DNA of 64,000 nucleotides from Arenimonas malthae CC-JY-1 (lineage in GTDB: Bacteria > Pseudomonadota > Gammaproteobacteria > Xanthomonadales > Xanthomonadaceae). How positions within the stretch are numbered: position 1 is the first letter of the stretch; each line of letters opens with the position of its first letter. Made by a program: the position numbers and the translations under genes. Location: assembly GCF_000747075.1 (NCBI RefSeq), contig NZ_AVCH01000001.1, positions 118,445-182,444 of the forward strand, read 5' to 3'. The notes under the pieces were generated by a model, which was not told the origin of the DNA, ran no database searches, and saw nothing but the letters and a program-made list of their open reading frames with translations. Below, piece by piece: positions 1 through 7,799 of this stretch.

Positions 1-878
1 TGCTGCTCGCCGGCGAACGGCCCACCATCGAGCGGGTCCGGGCAGCCCTCGGCACCGGCTCGCCCAACACGCTTACCCGCATGCTCGACGTCTGGTGGCA
101 GGGACTGGGCGAGCGGCTCACTGCGCAGCGACGCTCCGCCGCTATCCCCGAGGCGCCGGCGGCCGTGGTCGACGCGGCGTCTGCGCTCTGGGAGGCCGCG
201 CTCGCGGCGGGGCAGGCCCAAGCCGAGGCGGCCGTGGCCCCGGAGCGCGCCGCCCTGGCCGAGGCCCTGGCCGCCATGGAGTCGACCATCGCCACGGAGC
301 GGGCCGCGGCCGAAGCGGCCGATCGCGCCCGCCAGGCCGCCGTGGCCGCCGCCGAGGGCTCCCAGGCGGCGCTGGCCATCAGCGATCAGCGGGTCAGCGA
401 CCTGCTCCGGCAGATCGCCCAGCTCGAAGCCCGGATACAGGATTTGACCGTCCGAGGCGATGCCCTGGACGCCCGGCTCCAGCTCACGCTCCAGGAGGCG
501 GAATCCGCGCGCACGGCGGCGGCGGCGGAACGCTCGGCACTGCAGGCCCACGTGCGCCAGGTCGAAGACCGCAGCCATGCCGAGATTGACCGGCTGCGCC
601 AGGAGGTCAAGGGGCTCAAGGCCCAGGCCGAGCGTCTAGCCCGCGAGCACGCCACGGCTCTGCGCGCCGCGGAACAAGCCCGGCGGACGGCCGAAACAGA
701 CGCACAGCGCGCCCAGCGTGAAGCGGCGATATTGCGCGGCCGCCTCGACGCGTTGCTTGAAACGCCGCCGGCGAAACCGGGCGGTGCCGCCAAGCAAAGT
801 CGTCGCGAGCCGCCCCCAAAAGTCCCGTCGCCGGCGCGGCGACCAGCCCGACGGACCACGGGGCGTCGGACGCCATGA
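1..878 (+). CDS. KfrA-like DNA-binding coiled-coil protein (5' end outside window)
   Basis: The frame is open from base 3, so the gene starts before the window. The first visible residues (LLAGERPTIERVRAALGTGS, then PNTLTRMLDVWW) match the KfrA_N / plasmid replication region DNA-binding domain, a winged-helix fold. From about residue 60 the protein is Ala/Glu/Arg-rich with heptad-like patterning, a long coiled coil as in plasmid KfrA and in the TnpT cointegrate-resolution proteins of Tn4651-like transposons. The C-terminus is basic and Pro/Arg-rich. The ATG at 81 lies inside the conserved domain and is not the start. The stop overlaps the next start in ATGA at 875-878, suggesting translational coupling. 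The likely role is DNA binding in element maintenance or resolution; which element is unknown. Confidence 0.75.
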   Translation, partial: LLAGERPTIERVRAALGTGSPNTLTRMLDVWWQGLGERLTAQRRSAAIPEAPAAVVDAASALWEAALAAGQAQAEAAVAPERAALAEALAAMESTIATERAAAEAADRARQAAVAAAEGSQAALAISDQRVSDLLRQIAQLEARIQDLTVRGDALDARLQLTLQEAESARTAAAAERSALQAHVRQVEDRSHAEIDRLRQEVKGLKAQAERLAREHATALRAAEQARRTAETDAQRAQREAAILRGRLDALLETPPAKPGGAAKQSRREPPPKVPSPARRPARRTTGRRTP

Positions 879-1558
879 GCGGGTCGAACGACACCTATCC
901 ACGGGCCGTCTTTGACGCACAGGGCGCATACACCGTGCGGACGGGGGCCAGCTACTGTGTCGAGGATTCACGGGTACGGGAGTTGGCCGAGATTGGGTAT
1001 GCCCGGCGTGATGTCGCCAAGGCCTACGACTTCCTGACCCGTTGCCTCGACGACAACGACGGCGAGCGCCCAGGTGAGTGTGAGGAAAGCTTGTGGGTCG
1101 CCGCCGTCGTCTTCTACGCCAAACCGTTCGGTCGCAACGACGCCCGCGGCGCCTTCGACGCCAATGCCTTTCTCAATGCGCGTTTGAGTGACGAGGGACG
1201 TCGGCTTCACGAGTACCTGCGCCGCTTGCGCCATCGTTGGGCGGCGCACGACGACGGGCTCGGCGAGGACAAGACCGTCGCGATCTACTTGCCGCCGTCA
1301 CCCCCACGCTCAAGTCTCGAAATCGGAATGCATGGACCCGCACGCCGAGTTATTTCCTTGGGGACCGATATCGCCCGCCAGCTCGAGCCCCATGTCGCGT
1401 GGGTTCGCAATGTACTTCTTGCACATGAAGACCAGCGTCGCGAGACGATCGCGCGCGAACTTATTGCCACGCGGTTCGACGGCCTATGCCTGACCGGCGT
1501 CGCTACACCGGCGCCCTTGGCGGTCGATATCGATTCTGTACTGGCCTTGCCGCGGTAA
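875..1558 (+). CDS. Hypothetical protein with HEPN-like R-x5-H motif
   Basis: This is a 227-aa protein I do not recognise as a named family. Residues 72-128 read as helices (SLWVAAVVFYAKPF, then LHEYLRRLRHRWAAHDDG) and contain R119-x5-H125. That resembles the catalytic R-x4-6-H motif of HEPN ribonucleases and the 'RNk.vAHsd' pattern of HEPN-like hypothetical proteins. The C-terminal half (about 135-227) looks alpha/beta and is unassigned. It overlaps the KfrA-like gene by 4 bp (ATGA), so the two are probably co-translated. A nuclease role is inference from one motif. Confidence 0.6.
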   Translation: MSGSNDTYPRAVFDAQGAYTVRTGASYCVEDSRVRELAEIGYARRDVAKAYDFLTRCLDDNDGERPGECEESLWVAAVVFYAKPFGRNDARGAFDANAFLNARLSDEGRRLHEYLRRLRHRWAAHDDGLGEDKTVAIYLPPSPPRSSLEIGMHGPARRVISLGTDIARQLEPHVAWVRNVLLAHEDQRRETIARELIATRFDGLCLTGVATPAPLAVDIDSVLALPR

Positions 1559-1643
1559 GGGCTCAATCGCGCTTGCCGCCACCCCCGCCGGAGTAGGGGT
1601 GCGCTTATACTGTCCATACAAGGTGCTCTAGGTAGGAGGCGCC

Positions 1644-2018
1644 GTGTCCGCCACCACGACCCAGTTGCCTGACATCACGCCGTTCCAGGACGGCGAAAGG
1701 CCGATCCTCTCGCCTACACGGGTCGGCCAGGAGTTTCTGCTGGGGATCCAAGACCTGGCCGATCTCTCGCGTGTGCATAGACACACCGTCCGCACCCATC
1801 CCGAGAACAATCAATTACAAGCGACGCTGGTGAATTTGCTGCGCGTTCGCTCCGCGGCCATGGTGGTGAACCACGATCCTCAGAAGGCCGCTTTCTTCAT
1901 TCGCAACCAACCGATTCCGAGCTTTGACCACAAGACGGCTCTTCAACTGGTGGGCGAGGGCCGAACCGAGGACGTGATCGGGTACCTTGCCTCGATCGAG
2001 TCGGGATTCGTGGGTTAA
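1644..2018 (+). CDS. Orphan MbcA/ParS/Xre-type antitoxin-like protein
   Basis: A 124-aa protein starting at GTG 1644, chosen because a perfect AGGAGG lies at 1634-1639. Residues 23-70 look like the Xre-type HTH of this family (SPTRVGQEFLLGIQDLADLS). Residues 84-123 match the C-terminal toxin-binding (DUF2384) domain: FIRNQPIPSFDHKTALQLV followed by GRTEDVIGYLASIESGF. These antitoxins normally sit directly beside a RES-domain NAD+-degrading toxin. None is encoded next to it: upstream is the HEPN-like protein and downstream a convergent recombinase-like gene. A TATACT box at 1606-1611 could serve as -10, without a clear -35. The stop at 2016-2018 abuts the stop of the convergent gene. Confidence 0.75.
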   Translation: MSATTTQLPDITPFQDGERPILSPTRVGQEFLLGIQDLADLSRVHRHTVRTHPENNQLQATLVNLLRVRSAAMVVNHDPQKAAFFIRNQPIPSFDHKTALQLVGEGRTEDVIGYLASIESGFVG

Positions 2019-3053
2019 TTAATCCACATTGGCGAATAAGTCTCCCGTCATCGGCCTGGCATCAGAATTCGAACCGCTTAGCGCCAGAATCCTCTCTACT
2101 GGTCTAGTTATGGCCCAGAACCCCGCCCGTTGAATTTCCTCCACCGACAGACCCGAAGCTGCGAGATCCAGCACCTTTCCGACTCGAATTGAACGTCCAG
2201 TGACGATGCGATCCGCGATCTGAGCGCGTCTGAGGAGCTCAGTGGCGGTCAAACGCCAACGCTCCATACTCCAAGGCAGGCCCAAGGGAGAAAGGAACAG
2301 GGCACCGTCCGCATCCCGACTAGGTCGAACGGCGCGACCCAGCCACGTCATCGTCAGTGGACTGAGAGCCGCTTCGAAGTAGCTCGCGAAACTCGTCGGA
2401 GCACGAAGTCGCAGGCGACCACCCCCATTAGGCTGGAACCGGAGGTCTGCAACAGTTGGCGGGGATAACCGCCAATTGGGGCCATCGCGAAGGCCAAATA
2501 GCGCGTCCTCCCGAGCCATGCTGTCATAAAGAATGAGCATCGCAGCAGCGGCCTGCACTTCTCGATCGTTCTTCGCGTCCACAACGTCCAAGCAGGATTG
2601 AATTTCAGTCCAACCCACTGGCGCGGCACGTGCGCTCCGGCGGGCAGCTTCTCGCTTAAGCACTGCATGACGTCGGGCGCTGCACCTCAGGACGCTCGCG
2701 GCGCCCCGATCCGGCCAACCCAAGGCCGCCAGAAACCGAAATACAAAGTCGATCGCCTTCCGCCTGGAGCAGGGCACCCGACCGCTGGCCTCTAGGTACC
2801 TCAGATACGCCTCGACGCTGACCGCGGTGCTTGGGCTTTCTCTCCGGTCGGTGGTCTCCCACCAAGTCATCCACTGGCGAATCTCCGAGTAGGCTTGCCT
2901 GATACCGCGGGTTCCCCGCGTCCGGGCGAAGCCGCCGGCAACCTCAGAGGTCAACTTGCCGAAATCAGGACCCTCGCCAAGGCACTGGACGCACCATTTT
3001 TCAATCAACCGTTCGAATCGTTCTTGGGCCGGCGGTAGTCGGGGACGAGGCAT
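2019..3053 (-). CDS. Tyrosine-recombinase-like protein lacking catalytic Tyr
   Basis: A 344-aa protein. Residues about 50-135 resemble a SAM-like core-binding domain and 145-325 the phage-integrase catalytic fold. Box I is present (MLILYDSMAREDALFGLR, Arg181). In box II the usual H-x-x-R is R287-S-I-R290 within GRSIRVGKVLDLAASGL. The third-position residue is W313 in AGFW. Nine residues later, where the nucleophilic Tyr normally lies, is Ile322 (RPVERIL), and no Tyr follows. Either it is an inactive, DNA-binding derivative or the gene has decayed without frameshifts. Start at 3053 has AGAGGAA upstream. It converges exactly on the antitoxin-like gene. Base composition is visibly less G+C-rich than the core genes. 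Confidence 0.7.
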   Translation of the reverse strand: MPRPRLPPAQERFERLIEKWCVQCLGEGPDFGKLTSEVAGGFARTRGTRGIRQAYSEIRQWMTWWETTDRRESPSTAVSVEAYLRYLEASGRVPCSRRKAIDFVFRFLAALGWPDRGAASVLRCSARRHAVLKREAARRSARAAPVGWTEIQSCLDVVDAKNDREVQAAAAMLILYDSMAREDALFGLRDGPNWRLSPPTVADLRFQPNGGGRLRLRAPTSFASYFEAALSPLTMTWLGRAVRPSRDADGALFLSPLGLPWSMERWRLTATELLRRAQIADRIVTGRSIRVGKVLDLAASGLSVEEIQRAGFWAITRPVERILALSGSNSDARPMTGDLFANVD

Positions 3054-3712
3054 ATTGGGTTCCTCTGGACGGGCAGTGGGCCTTCCAAGGAATCACAGAT
3101 CTGCCATTTTCAAAGTTGGCGAAGCCAGCCCCGCCAGCGGCGAGAGAAGCGGCGGGCGCAAGGTGTGCAAGGAGTCCCAGTTCACCTACAGCACGACCGC
3201 CTATCCGCGGAAGGCGTAGGGACGGGCTTTACGGTTGCGTTTCACCCGATCTCATTAATTTAATCAATCGCCATCCTGTCCCACATTAATCCAGGCGCTT
3301 GGCAGGTCTGCGAAGCTTCGCTGCGAGACGGGAGCGGACGCCTGCCGGCGCCAGCAGGACACTTTCACCCAGCGACGCGGTTACGCGACACGACACGATT
3401 ACCCAGATTTCGATCCCGCGTCCCTCTGGGGCCAAATCCGCGAGGAGAAGCGCTAAGTCCATGAAAGTTGGGCAAAGTGCGTGATTTCTGCGTCGGACTT
3501 ACACGACACGACAAGGCTAGCGGGCGACTGTCGGGGTAAGTTGGACGGGGACAGGTGCTGCCTGGGGCAGTCCGAGCCTCTACCTTGAGTGGACATAATA
3601 TACATTATGCGCAATGCGGAATATCCCATCACGGGGCCGCGAAACCCAGGCCACGCGCCTATCACGCGCCTTTTGGGAGCCTAGCGCGCTCCCGGACAGC
3701 CCCCGCGTCGCC
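3054..3712. other. Gene-free A+T-richer stretch at island edge
   Basis: No convincing gene in about 660 bp. Frames open here lack start signals and family resemblance. A+T-rich patches lie at 3246-3270 and 3590-3620. The word ACACGACACGA occurs at 3388-3398 and 3501-3511, both preceded by TTAC-like bases, a weak direct repeat. An inverted repeat lies at 3594-3609. No tRNA or clear attachment core is visible. It marks the change from accessory genes to core-type sequence. Confidence 0.5.
3594..3609. repeat. Perfect 6-bp inverted repeat, possible operator or -10 region
   Basis: CATAAT-ATAC-ATTATG is a perfect dyad in otherwise G+C-rich DNA, about 105 bp before the BLUF start codon. The A+T-rich core could act as a -10 element, or the dyad as a regulator site. 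A TTGAGT at 3585-3590 is too close for a standard sigma-70 spacing, so promoter function is not proven. Confidence 0.35.
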
Positions 3713-4279
3713 ATGCCCCGATACCTCCGCCTCACCTACGTCAGCCGCGCCACCTTTCCGCCCGTCCGGGACGGCGCCGGCTTCCACCCTGAAGTCGGCG
3801 GCATCCTGGTGCAGTCCAGGCGCAACAACGCACGCACCCGGCTTGTCGGTGGCCTGTACTTCGCCGACGGCTGCTTCTTTCAGGTGCTCGAAGGCCGCGA
3901 GGAAGACGTCGAGGCGCTGTACGCGCGCCTGCAGGACGATCCGCGCCACGAAGACCTGCGGGTGCTCGACCGCCGCGAGATCCGCGAACCGGAATTCCGC
4001 GGCTGGGCCATGAAGCACGTGCCCGACGCCCCCGAGGTCCGTGCCCTGATGGCCCGGCACGGCCGCATCGGCTTCGAGCCGTATTCCTTCTCGCCGGAGC
4101 TGGTCGACGGCATGGTGGCCCTGCTGCTGGGCACCCAGGATTCGGGCCAGCCAGCCGAACCGATCCGCGGTGAAGCCGAGCGCGATGCCGCCTCGCGCCG
4201 CACCGAGGTGTCCATGCTGTTGGGTGCCGCGGGCCTGCTGGTGTCGGCGGCCGCGCTGGCGATCGTGCTGTTCCGCTGA
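3713..4279 (+). CDS. Membrane-anchored BLUF photoreceptor
   Basis: BLUF domains bind FAD and sense blue light. The start at 3713 (MPRYLRLTYVSRA) is chosen because it begins at the BLUF first strand; an upstream in-frame ATG at 3614 adds 33 residues without family resemblance. Visible BLUF features are Tyr9, the NNART stretch with N38/N39, Gln57 in FFQVLEG, the DPRHEDL segment near 76-82, and W98/M100 in FRGWAMKH. Residues 168-187 form one hydrophobic helix at the very C-terminus, so the 188-aa protein is predicted to be a tail-anchored membrane protein. It converges on a broken EAL gene, the usual output partner of BLUF domains. Confidence 0.88.
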   Translation: MPRYLRLTYVSRATFPPVRDGAGFHPEVGGILVQSRRNNARTRLVGGLYFADGCFFQVLEGREEDVEALYARLQDDPRHEDLRVLDRREIREPEFRGWAMKHVPDAPEVRALMARHGRIGFEPYSFSPELVDGMVALLLGTQDSGQPAEPIRGEAERDAASRRTEVSMLLGAAGLLVSAAALAIVLFR

Positions 4280-4283
4280 GGCC

Positions 4284-4837
4284 TCAGCCCGGCCAGTCCA
4301 CCGACGGCAGCGCCTGGAACGCCGGCCGCGCCAGCAGGTAACCCTGGAACAGGTCGATGCCCATTGCCTGCAGCGATTCCAGCTCCTCCCGGCTCTCCAC
4401 GCCCTCGGCGATCAGCTTCATGCCCAGGTCGGCACACATCAGGGCCACGCCGCGGATGATGGCGTGGCGGCCGGCGTCCTCGTGCACGTTGCGGATCAGC
4501 GCCATGTCGAGCTTGACCAGGTCGGTACGCACGTCGGCCAGCAGGTTCAGGCCGGAAAAACCCGCGCCGAAATCGTCGATGGCGGTCAGGAAACCGCGCT
4601 TCTGGCCTTCACGCGGCAGGCCTGGTCGAAACGGTAGCGCGTGTTTTCGTCCACGTGCCTGAAGATCTCGTCCGCCGGTGCGCCGTCGGTGCCGCGCACC
4701 AGCGCCTCGTAGGCGAACACCTCGCGCCGCGACAGGCTCACGATCGGCTGGAACGCCATGCTGAAATCGAAGTGCAGGCCGCCGCCGCCCAGGCATTCCC
4801 GGCAGCCCATCTCGCGGTAGTTCTTCTGGGGCTTCAT
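4284..4837 (-). pseudogene. EAL-domain phosphodiesterase, internal out-of-frame deletion
   Basis: The 5' part (4837 down to about 4610) encodes a Cys-containing N-terminus, FDFSMAFQPIVSL, the YEALVRG signature, and ends FDQACRVKA before a stop at 4586. The 3' part is in another frame and resumes at RGFLTAIDDFGAGFSGLNLL, VKLDMALIRN, IAEGVES and QGYLLARP, stopping at 4284. In the YcgF/BlrP1-type EAL family about 60-70 residues lie between these blocks, including the metal-binding Asn and the FEVTE Glu. Here the blocks meet directly at about 4605-4612, so an internal deletion not divisible by three is likely. The start overlaps the moeB stop in ATGA. A sequencing or assembly error remains possible. 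Confidence 0.75.
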
Positions 4838-5982
4838 GCCCCTCCCCTCGCCTGCGCACGGCAGGCCAGTTCAAGCGCTTCGTAACCCGGGAACGGGCGG
4901 CCCGGCGCGCAGCCCGGGCAGGCCGGGTCGGCGCGCAGGCGCGTTTCGCGGAAACGCATGGCGAGCGCGTCGAAATGCAGCAGCCGGCCGCTGAGCGATT
5001 GGCCCAGGCCCAGCAGCAGCTTCAGCGCCTCGGTGGCCTGCAGCAGGCCGATGACGCCGGGCAGCACGCCCAGCACGCCGGCCTCGGCGCAGTTGGGCGC
5101 ATCCTCGGGCGCCGGCGGCTCCGGGAACAGGCAGCGGTAACACGGCGCCTCGCCGCGATGGCGGCCGGCGTCGAACACGCTCACCTGCCCTTCGAAGCGG
5201 TGCACGGCGCCATAGACCAACGGCTTGCCATGCTGCACGCAGGCGTCCGAGAGCAGGTAACGCACGGGGAAATTGTCGGCGCCATCCACCACCAGGTCCA
5301 CGCCGGACACCAGCGCATCCACCGTGTCGGCGGTGACGCGCACCGGCACGGCCCGCACGTCCACGCGCGGGTTGAGCGCGGCCAGCGCCTGGCGCGCCGA
5401 TTCGACCTTCGGCACGCCGATGCGCGCCTCGGCGTGCAGGATCTGGCGCTGCAGGTTGCTGCGGTCCACCACGTCGTCGTCGGCCAGCACGATCGTGCCG
5501 ACGCCGGCCGCGGCCAGGTAATACGCCGCCGGCGAACCCAGGCCGCCCGCGCCCACCATCAGCACGCGCGAGGCCGCGAGCTTGCGCTGGCCTTCCAGCC
5601 CCACCTGCGGCAGGCGCAGGTGGCGCGAATAGCGCTCCAGGAAATCGGCGTCCTCGGTGGCACCGGCGCTCTCCGGCAGCCCCTCGGCGCGCCAGCGGTC
5701 GAAGCCGCCCGACACGGAGGCCAACCGGCGGTAGCCGCGGGCCTGCAATGCCCGGGCGGCCAACATCGAACGCACGCCGGCTGCGCAGATCAGCAGCAGT
5801 TCGGCGTCGGTGTCGGGCGCCACGCGCGCGGGGTCGGCCTCGAGCTCGGCGCGCGGCAGCGGCAAGGCGCCTTCGGGCAGGCCCAGCGCGTGTTCGCCGG
5901 GTTCGCGCACGTCCACCAGCCGGCTGCCGGCCAACTGCCGGCGGCGTGCTTCGGCGGGGCTGATTTCTTCGATGCCGGGCAT
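4834..5982 (-). CDS. moeB: Rhodanese-MoeB fusion, sulfur-carrier adenylyltransferase
   Basis: MoeB-type E1-like enzymes adenylate the C-terminal Gly of MoaD during molybdopterin synthesis. The 382-aa protein has an N-terminal rhodanese domain (about 5-105) with active Cys66 in ICAAGVRS, then a ThiF/MoeB domain with nucleotide loop GAGGLGS at 144-150, the RSNLQRQ motif, DGADNF and two CxxC pairs (CYRC, CPGC) for zinc. Rhodanese and MoeB are joined here in the order opposite to eukaryotic MOCS3. It lies 9 bp downstream of moeA in a moeB-moeA-mobA block. The N-terminal rhodanese may supply sulfur, which is inference. Confidence 0.9.
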   Translation of the reverse strand: MPGIEEISPAEARRRQLAGSRLVDVREPGEHALGLPEGALPLPRAELEADPARVAPDTDAELLLICAAGVRSMLAARALQARGYRRLASVSGGFDRWRAEGLPESAGATEDADFLERYSRHLRLPQVGLEGQRKLAASRVLMVGAGGLGSPAAYYLAAAGVGTIVLADDDVVDRSNLQRQILHAEARIGVPKVESARQALAALNPRVDVRAVPVRVTADTVDALVSGVDLVVDGADNFPVRYLLSDACVQHGKPLVYGAVHRFEGQVSVFDAGRHRGEAPCYRCLFPEPPAPEDAPNCAEAGVLGVLPGVIGLLQATEALKLLLGLGQSLSGRLLHFDALAMRFRETRLRADPACPGCAPGRPFPGYEALELACRAQARGGA

Positions 5983-5991
5983 GGTGCGAGT

Positions 5992-7227
5992 CTAGCCCCC
6001 GCCCAGTCCGCCGGCATACGGCACGATGTCGACCACCTCGCCCGGCGCGTAATCGGCGATGCCTTCGGGCAGCACGATCAGGCAGTTCGAATCCGCCGCG
6101 GCGCGCAGCCGGTGCGAGGCCACCGCGGGATTCGGGCGCACCTGCAGCTGGCCGTCGTCGCCGCAGGCCAGCACGCCGCGCATGAACTCCAGGCGCTCGT
6201 GGTTCTTGGCCACCGGCGACTGCAGGCTGGCCCGGAGCGAGGGGCGCGGCGCTCCCCTGCCCTGCAGCCCGTCCAGCAGGCGCCGGCCCAGGCCCAGGAA
6301 AGTGGCCAGCACCGACACGGGATTACCCGGCAACCCAAGCACGTGCGCCTCGCCGAGGCGGCCGAACAGCACCGGCATGCCGGGCTTCATGCGCACCTTC
6401 CAGAAATGCACCTCGCCTTCCTCGCGCAGCAGGCCCGGCAGGTAGTCCTTCTCGCCGGCCGACACGCCGCCGCAGGTGAGCACCACGTCGAAGGAGAAGG
6501 CCGCGTCGCGCAGCGCGCTGGCCAAACGCGCCGGGTCGTCGGGCAGCACCGGCCAGGCCACGGGTTCGCAGCCCTCGGCCATCAGCAGCGACTGCAGCAG
6601 CACGCGGTTGCTGTCGTAGATCTCGCCCGGCGCCAGCGGCTGGCCGGGCGGGCGCAGTTCGTCGCCGGTGGTGAACACGGCCACGGTGGGCCGCCTCGCC
6701 ACGCGCAGCTCGGCCCGGCCCAGCGCCGCCGCCAGCGACAGGCTCGCCGCGTCGAGCACCTGGCCGGCGCGCAGCACCGTCTCGCCGGGCGAGACATCCT
6801 CGCCCGCGCGGCGCACGTGCGTACCAGGCGCGGGCGTGGCGAGCGGGAACACGCGACCGTCGCGCAGCGCGGCGTTTTCCTTCATCAGCACGGTGTCGGC
6901 GCCGGCCGGCAGCGGCGCGCCGGTGGTGATGCGGATGCATTCGCCCGGCGCCAGCGCGTGCGCCAGGTCGCGGCCGGCGAACTGTTCGGCCGCCAGGCGC
7001 AGGCCTTCGCCAGAGGCACGCTCCAGGTTGGCGGCGCGCACGGCGAAACCATCCATGGCCGAGTTGTCGAAGCCGGGCAGCGCCAGGTCGGCGACCAGGT
7101 CTTCGGCCAGCACGCGCCGGTGGGCACGCGACAGCGGCACGGATTCCGCCGGCAGACGCGCCGCCGCGGCGACGCGGTCGATGCATGCCAGGGCTTCGGC
7201 GAAGGAAATGCGGTTGGCTTCGGTCAC
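5992..7227 (-). CDS. moeA: Molybdopterin molybdenumtransferase MoeA
   Basis: MoeA inserts molybdate into adenylylated molybdopterin. The 411-aa protein is full length for the family (about 400). It shows the LALPGFDNSAMDGFAV signature near the N-terminus, PAGADTVLMKENA, a TTGDEL motif, and the GGVSAGEKDYLPGLL and GLPGNPVSVLATFL segments of the MoaB/Mog-like domain, followed by the C-terminal beta-barrel domain IV. The start overlaps the mobA stop by 4 bp (ATGA), which supports one transcript with mobA and moeB. Confidence 0.95.
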   Translation of the reverse strand: MTEANRISFAEALACIDRVAAAARLPAESVPLSRAHRRVLAEDLVADLALPGFDNSAMDGFAVRAANLERASGEGLRLAAEQFAGRDLAHALAPGECIRITTGAPLPAGADTVLMKENAALRDGRVFPLATPAPGTHVRRAGEDVSPGETVLRAGQVLDAASLSLAAALGRAELRVARRPTVAVFTTGDELRPPGQPLAPGEIYDSNRVLLQSLLMAEGCEPVAWPVLPDDPARLASALRDAAFSFDVVLTCGGVSAGEKDYLPGLLREEGEVHFWKVRMKPGMPVLFGRLGEAHVLGLPGNPVSVLATFLGLGRRLLDGLQGRGAPRPSLRASLQSPVAKNHERLEFMRGVLACGDDGQLQVRPNPAVASHRLRAAADSNCLIVLPEGIADYAPGEVVDIVPYAGGLGGG

Positions 7228-7799
7228 GGGCCTGCGTCCTGCGGCAGCGATTCGGGGGTATTGAAGTTCGACAGCACCCGCGGCGACAAGTCCAGCGCGG
7301 GCAGACGCAGCGTTTCCACCAGGCGCCAGGCGGCGCCCTGCCCCGCTTCGAGCGCGGCGGTGGCTGCGCGGGCCAGCGTGGGCGCATGCCAGAGCGTGAG
7401 CAGGGGCTGTGGGCCGCCGGCATCACGCGTGCCCGCGCCGTGTTCGCCACGCAGGGACCACAGGCGCGCCGGCAAGTCTTCCGGCATGCCGGCCAGGTCC
7501 ACCGGCAGCGTCAGCAGCCAGGGCGTGGGGCATGCGTGGGCAAGCGCCTCGAGGCCGGCCAGCGGGCCGGCGAAGGCGGGACGGCGATCGAATATCGGCA
7601 CCAGGCCCAGTTCGCCATGGCGCGGGTCGGCGTCGCGGGCACTGACCAACCTCGCCGCGAAACCACCCGACAGGCGCTCCGTGGCGTGGGCCAGCAACGG
7701 GCGGCCACCGTGTTCGATCCAGGCTTTGTCGCGGCCACCGAAGCGCTCGCCCCGGCCGCCGGCCAGGATGCCCAGCGTAACCGCGCCCGGCGGGATCAC
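7224..7799 (-). CDS. mobA: Molybdenum cofactor guanylyltransferase MobA
   Basis: MobA adds GMP from GTP to Mo-molybdopterin to form the guanine dinucleotide cofactor. The 191-aa protein begins with the nucleotidyltransferase signature [16 protein letters not shown] (residues about 12-27), then [10 protein letters not shown] and [14 protein letters not shown] with the metal-binding Asp. Its start overlaps the der stop and its stop overlaps the moeA start, each by 4 bp. MsrP, encoded about 28 kb away, is a molybdenum enzyme that uses the MPT form. Confidence 0.93.
   Translation of the reverse strand: MIPPGAVTLGILAGGRGERFGGRDKAWIEHGGRPLLAHATERLSGGFAARLVSARDADPRHGELGLVPIFDRRPAFAGPLAGLEALAHACPTPWLLTLPVDLAGMPEDLPARLWSLRGEHGAGTRDAGGPQPLLTLWHAPTLARAATAALEAGQGAAWRLVETLRLPALDLSPRVLSNFNTPESLPQDAGP

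Noticed and set aside
1605..1625. LexA-like box near the antitoxin-like promoter
   Set aside because: CTGT is present but the matching ACAG at the right spacing is not.
3384..3440. TTCGATCCCG resembling a tRNA T-arm, perhaps a tRNA remnant used as integration site
   Set aside because: Flanking bases do not form the T-stem or acceptor stem, so it is not a tRNA end.
3299..3484. 61-codon frame in the island-edge gap
   Set aside because: No ribosome binding site, Ser/Arg-rich random composition, no known resemblance.
4275..4288. 14-bp perfect palindrome GCTGAGGCCTCAGC at the BLUF/EAL convergence as a terminator
   Set aside because: It has no loop and no T-run, so it is unlikely to terminate transcription.
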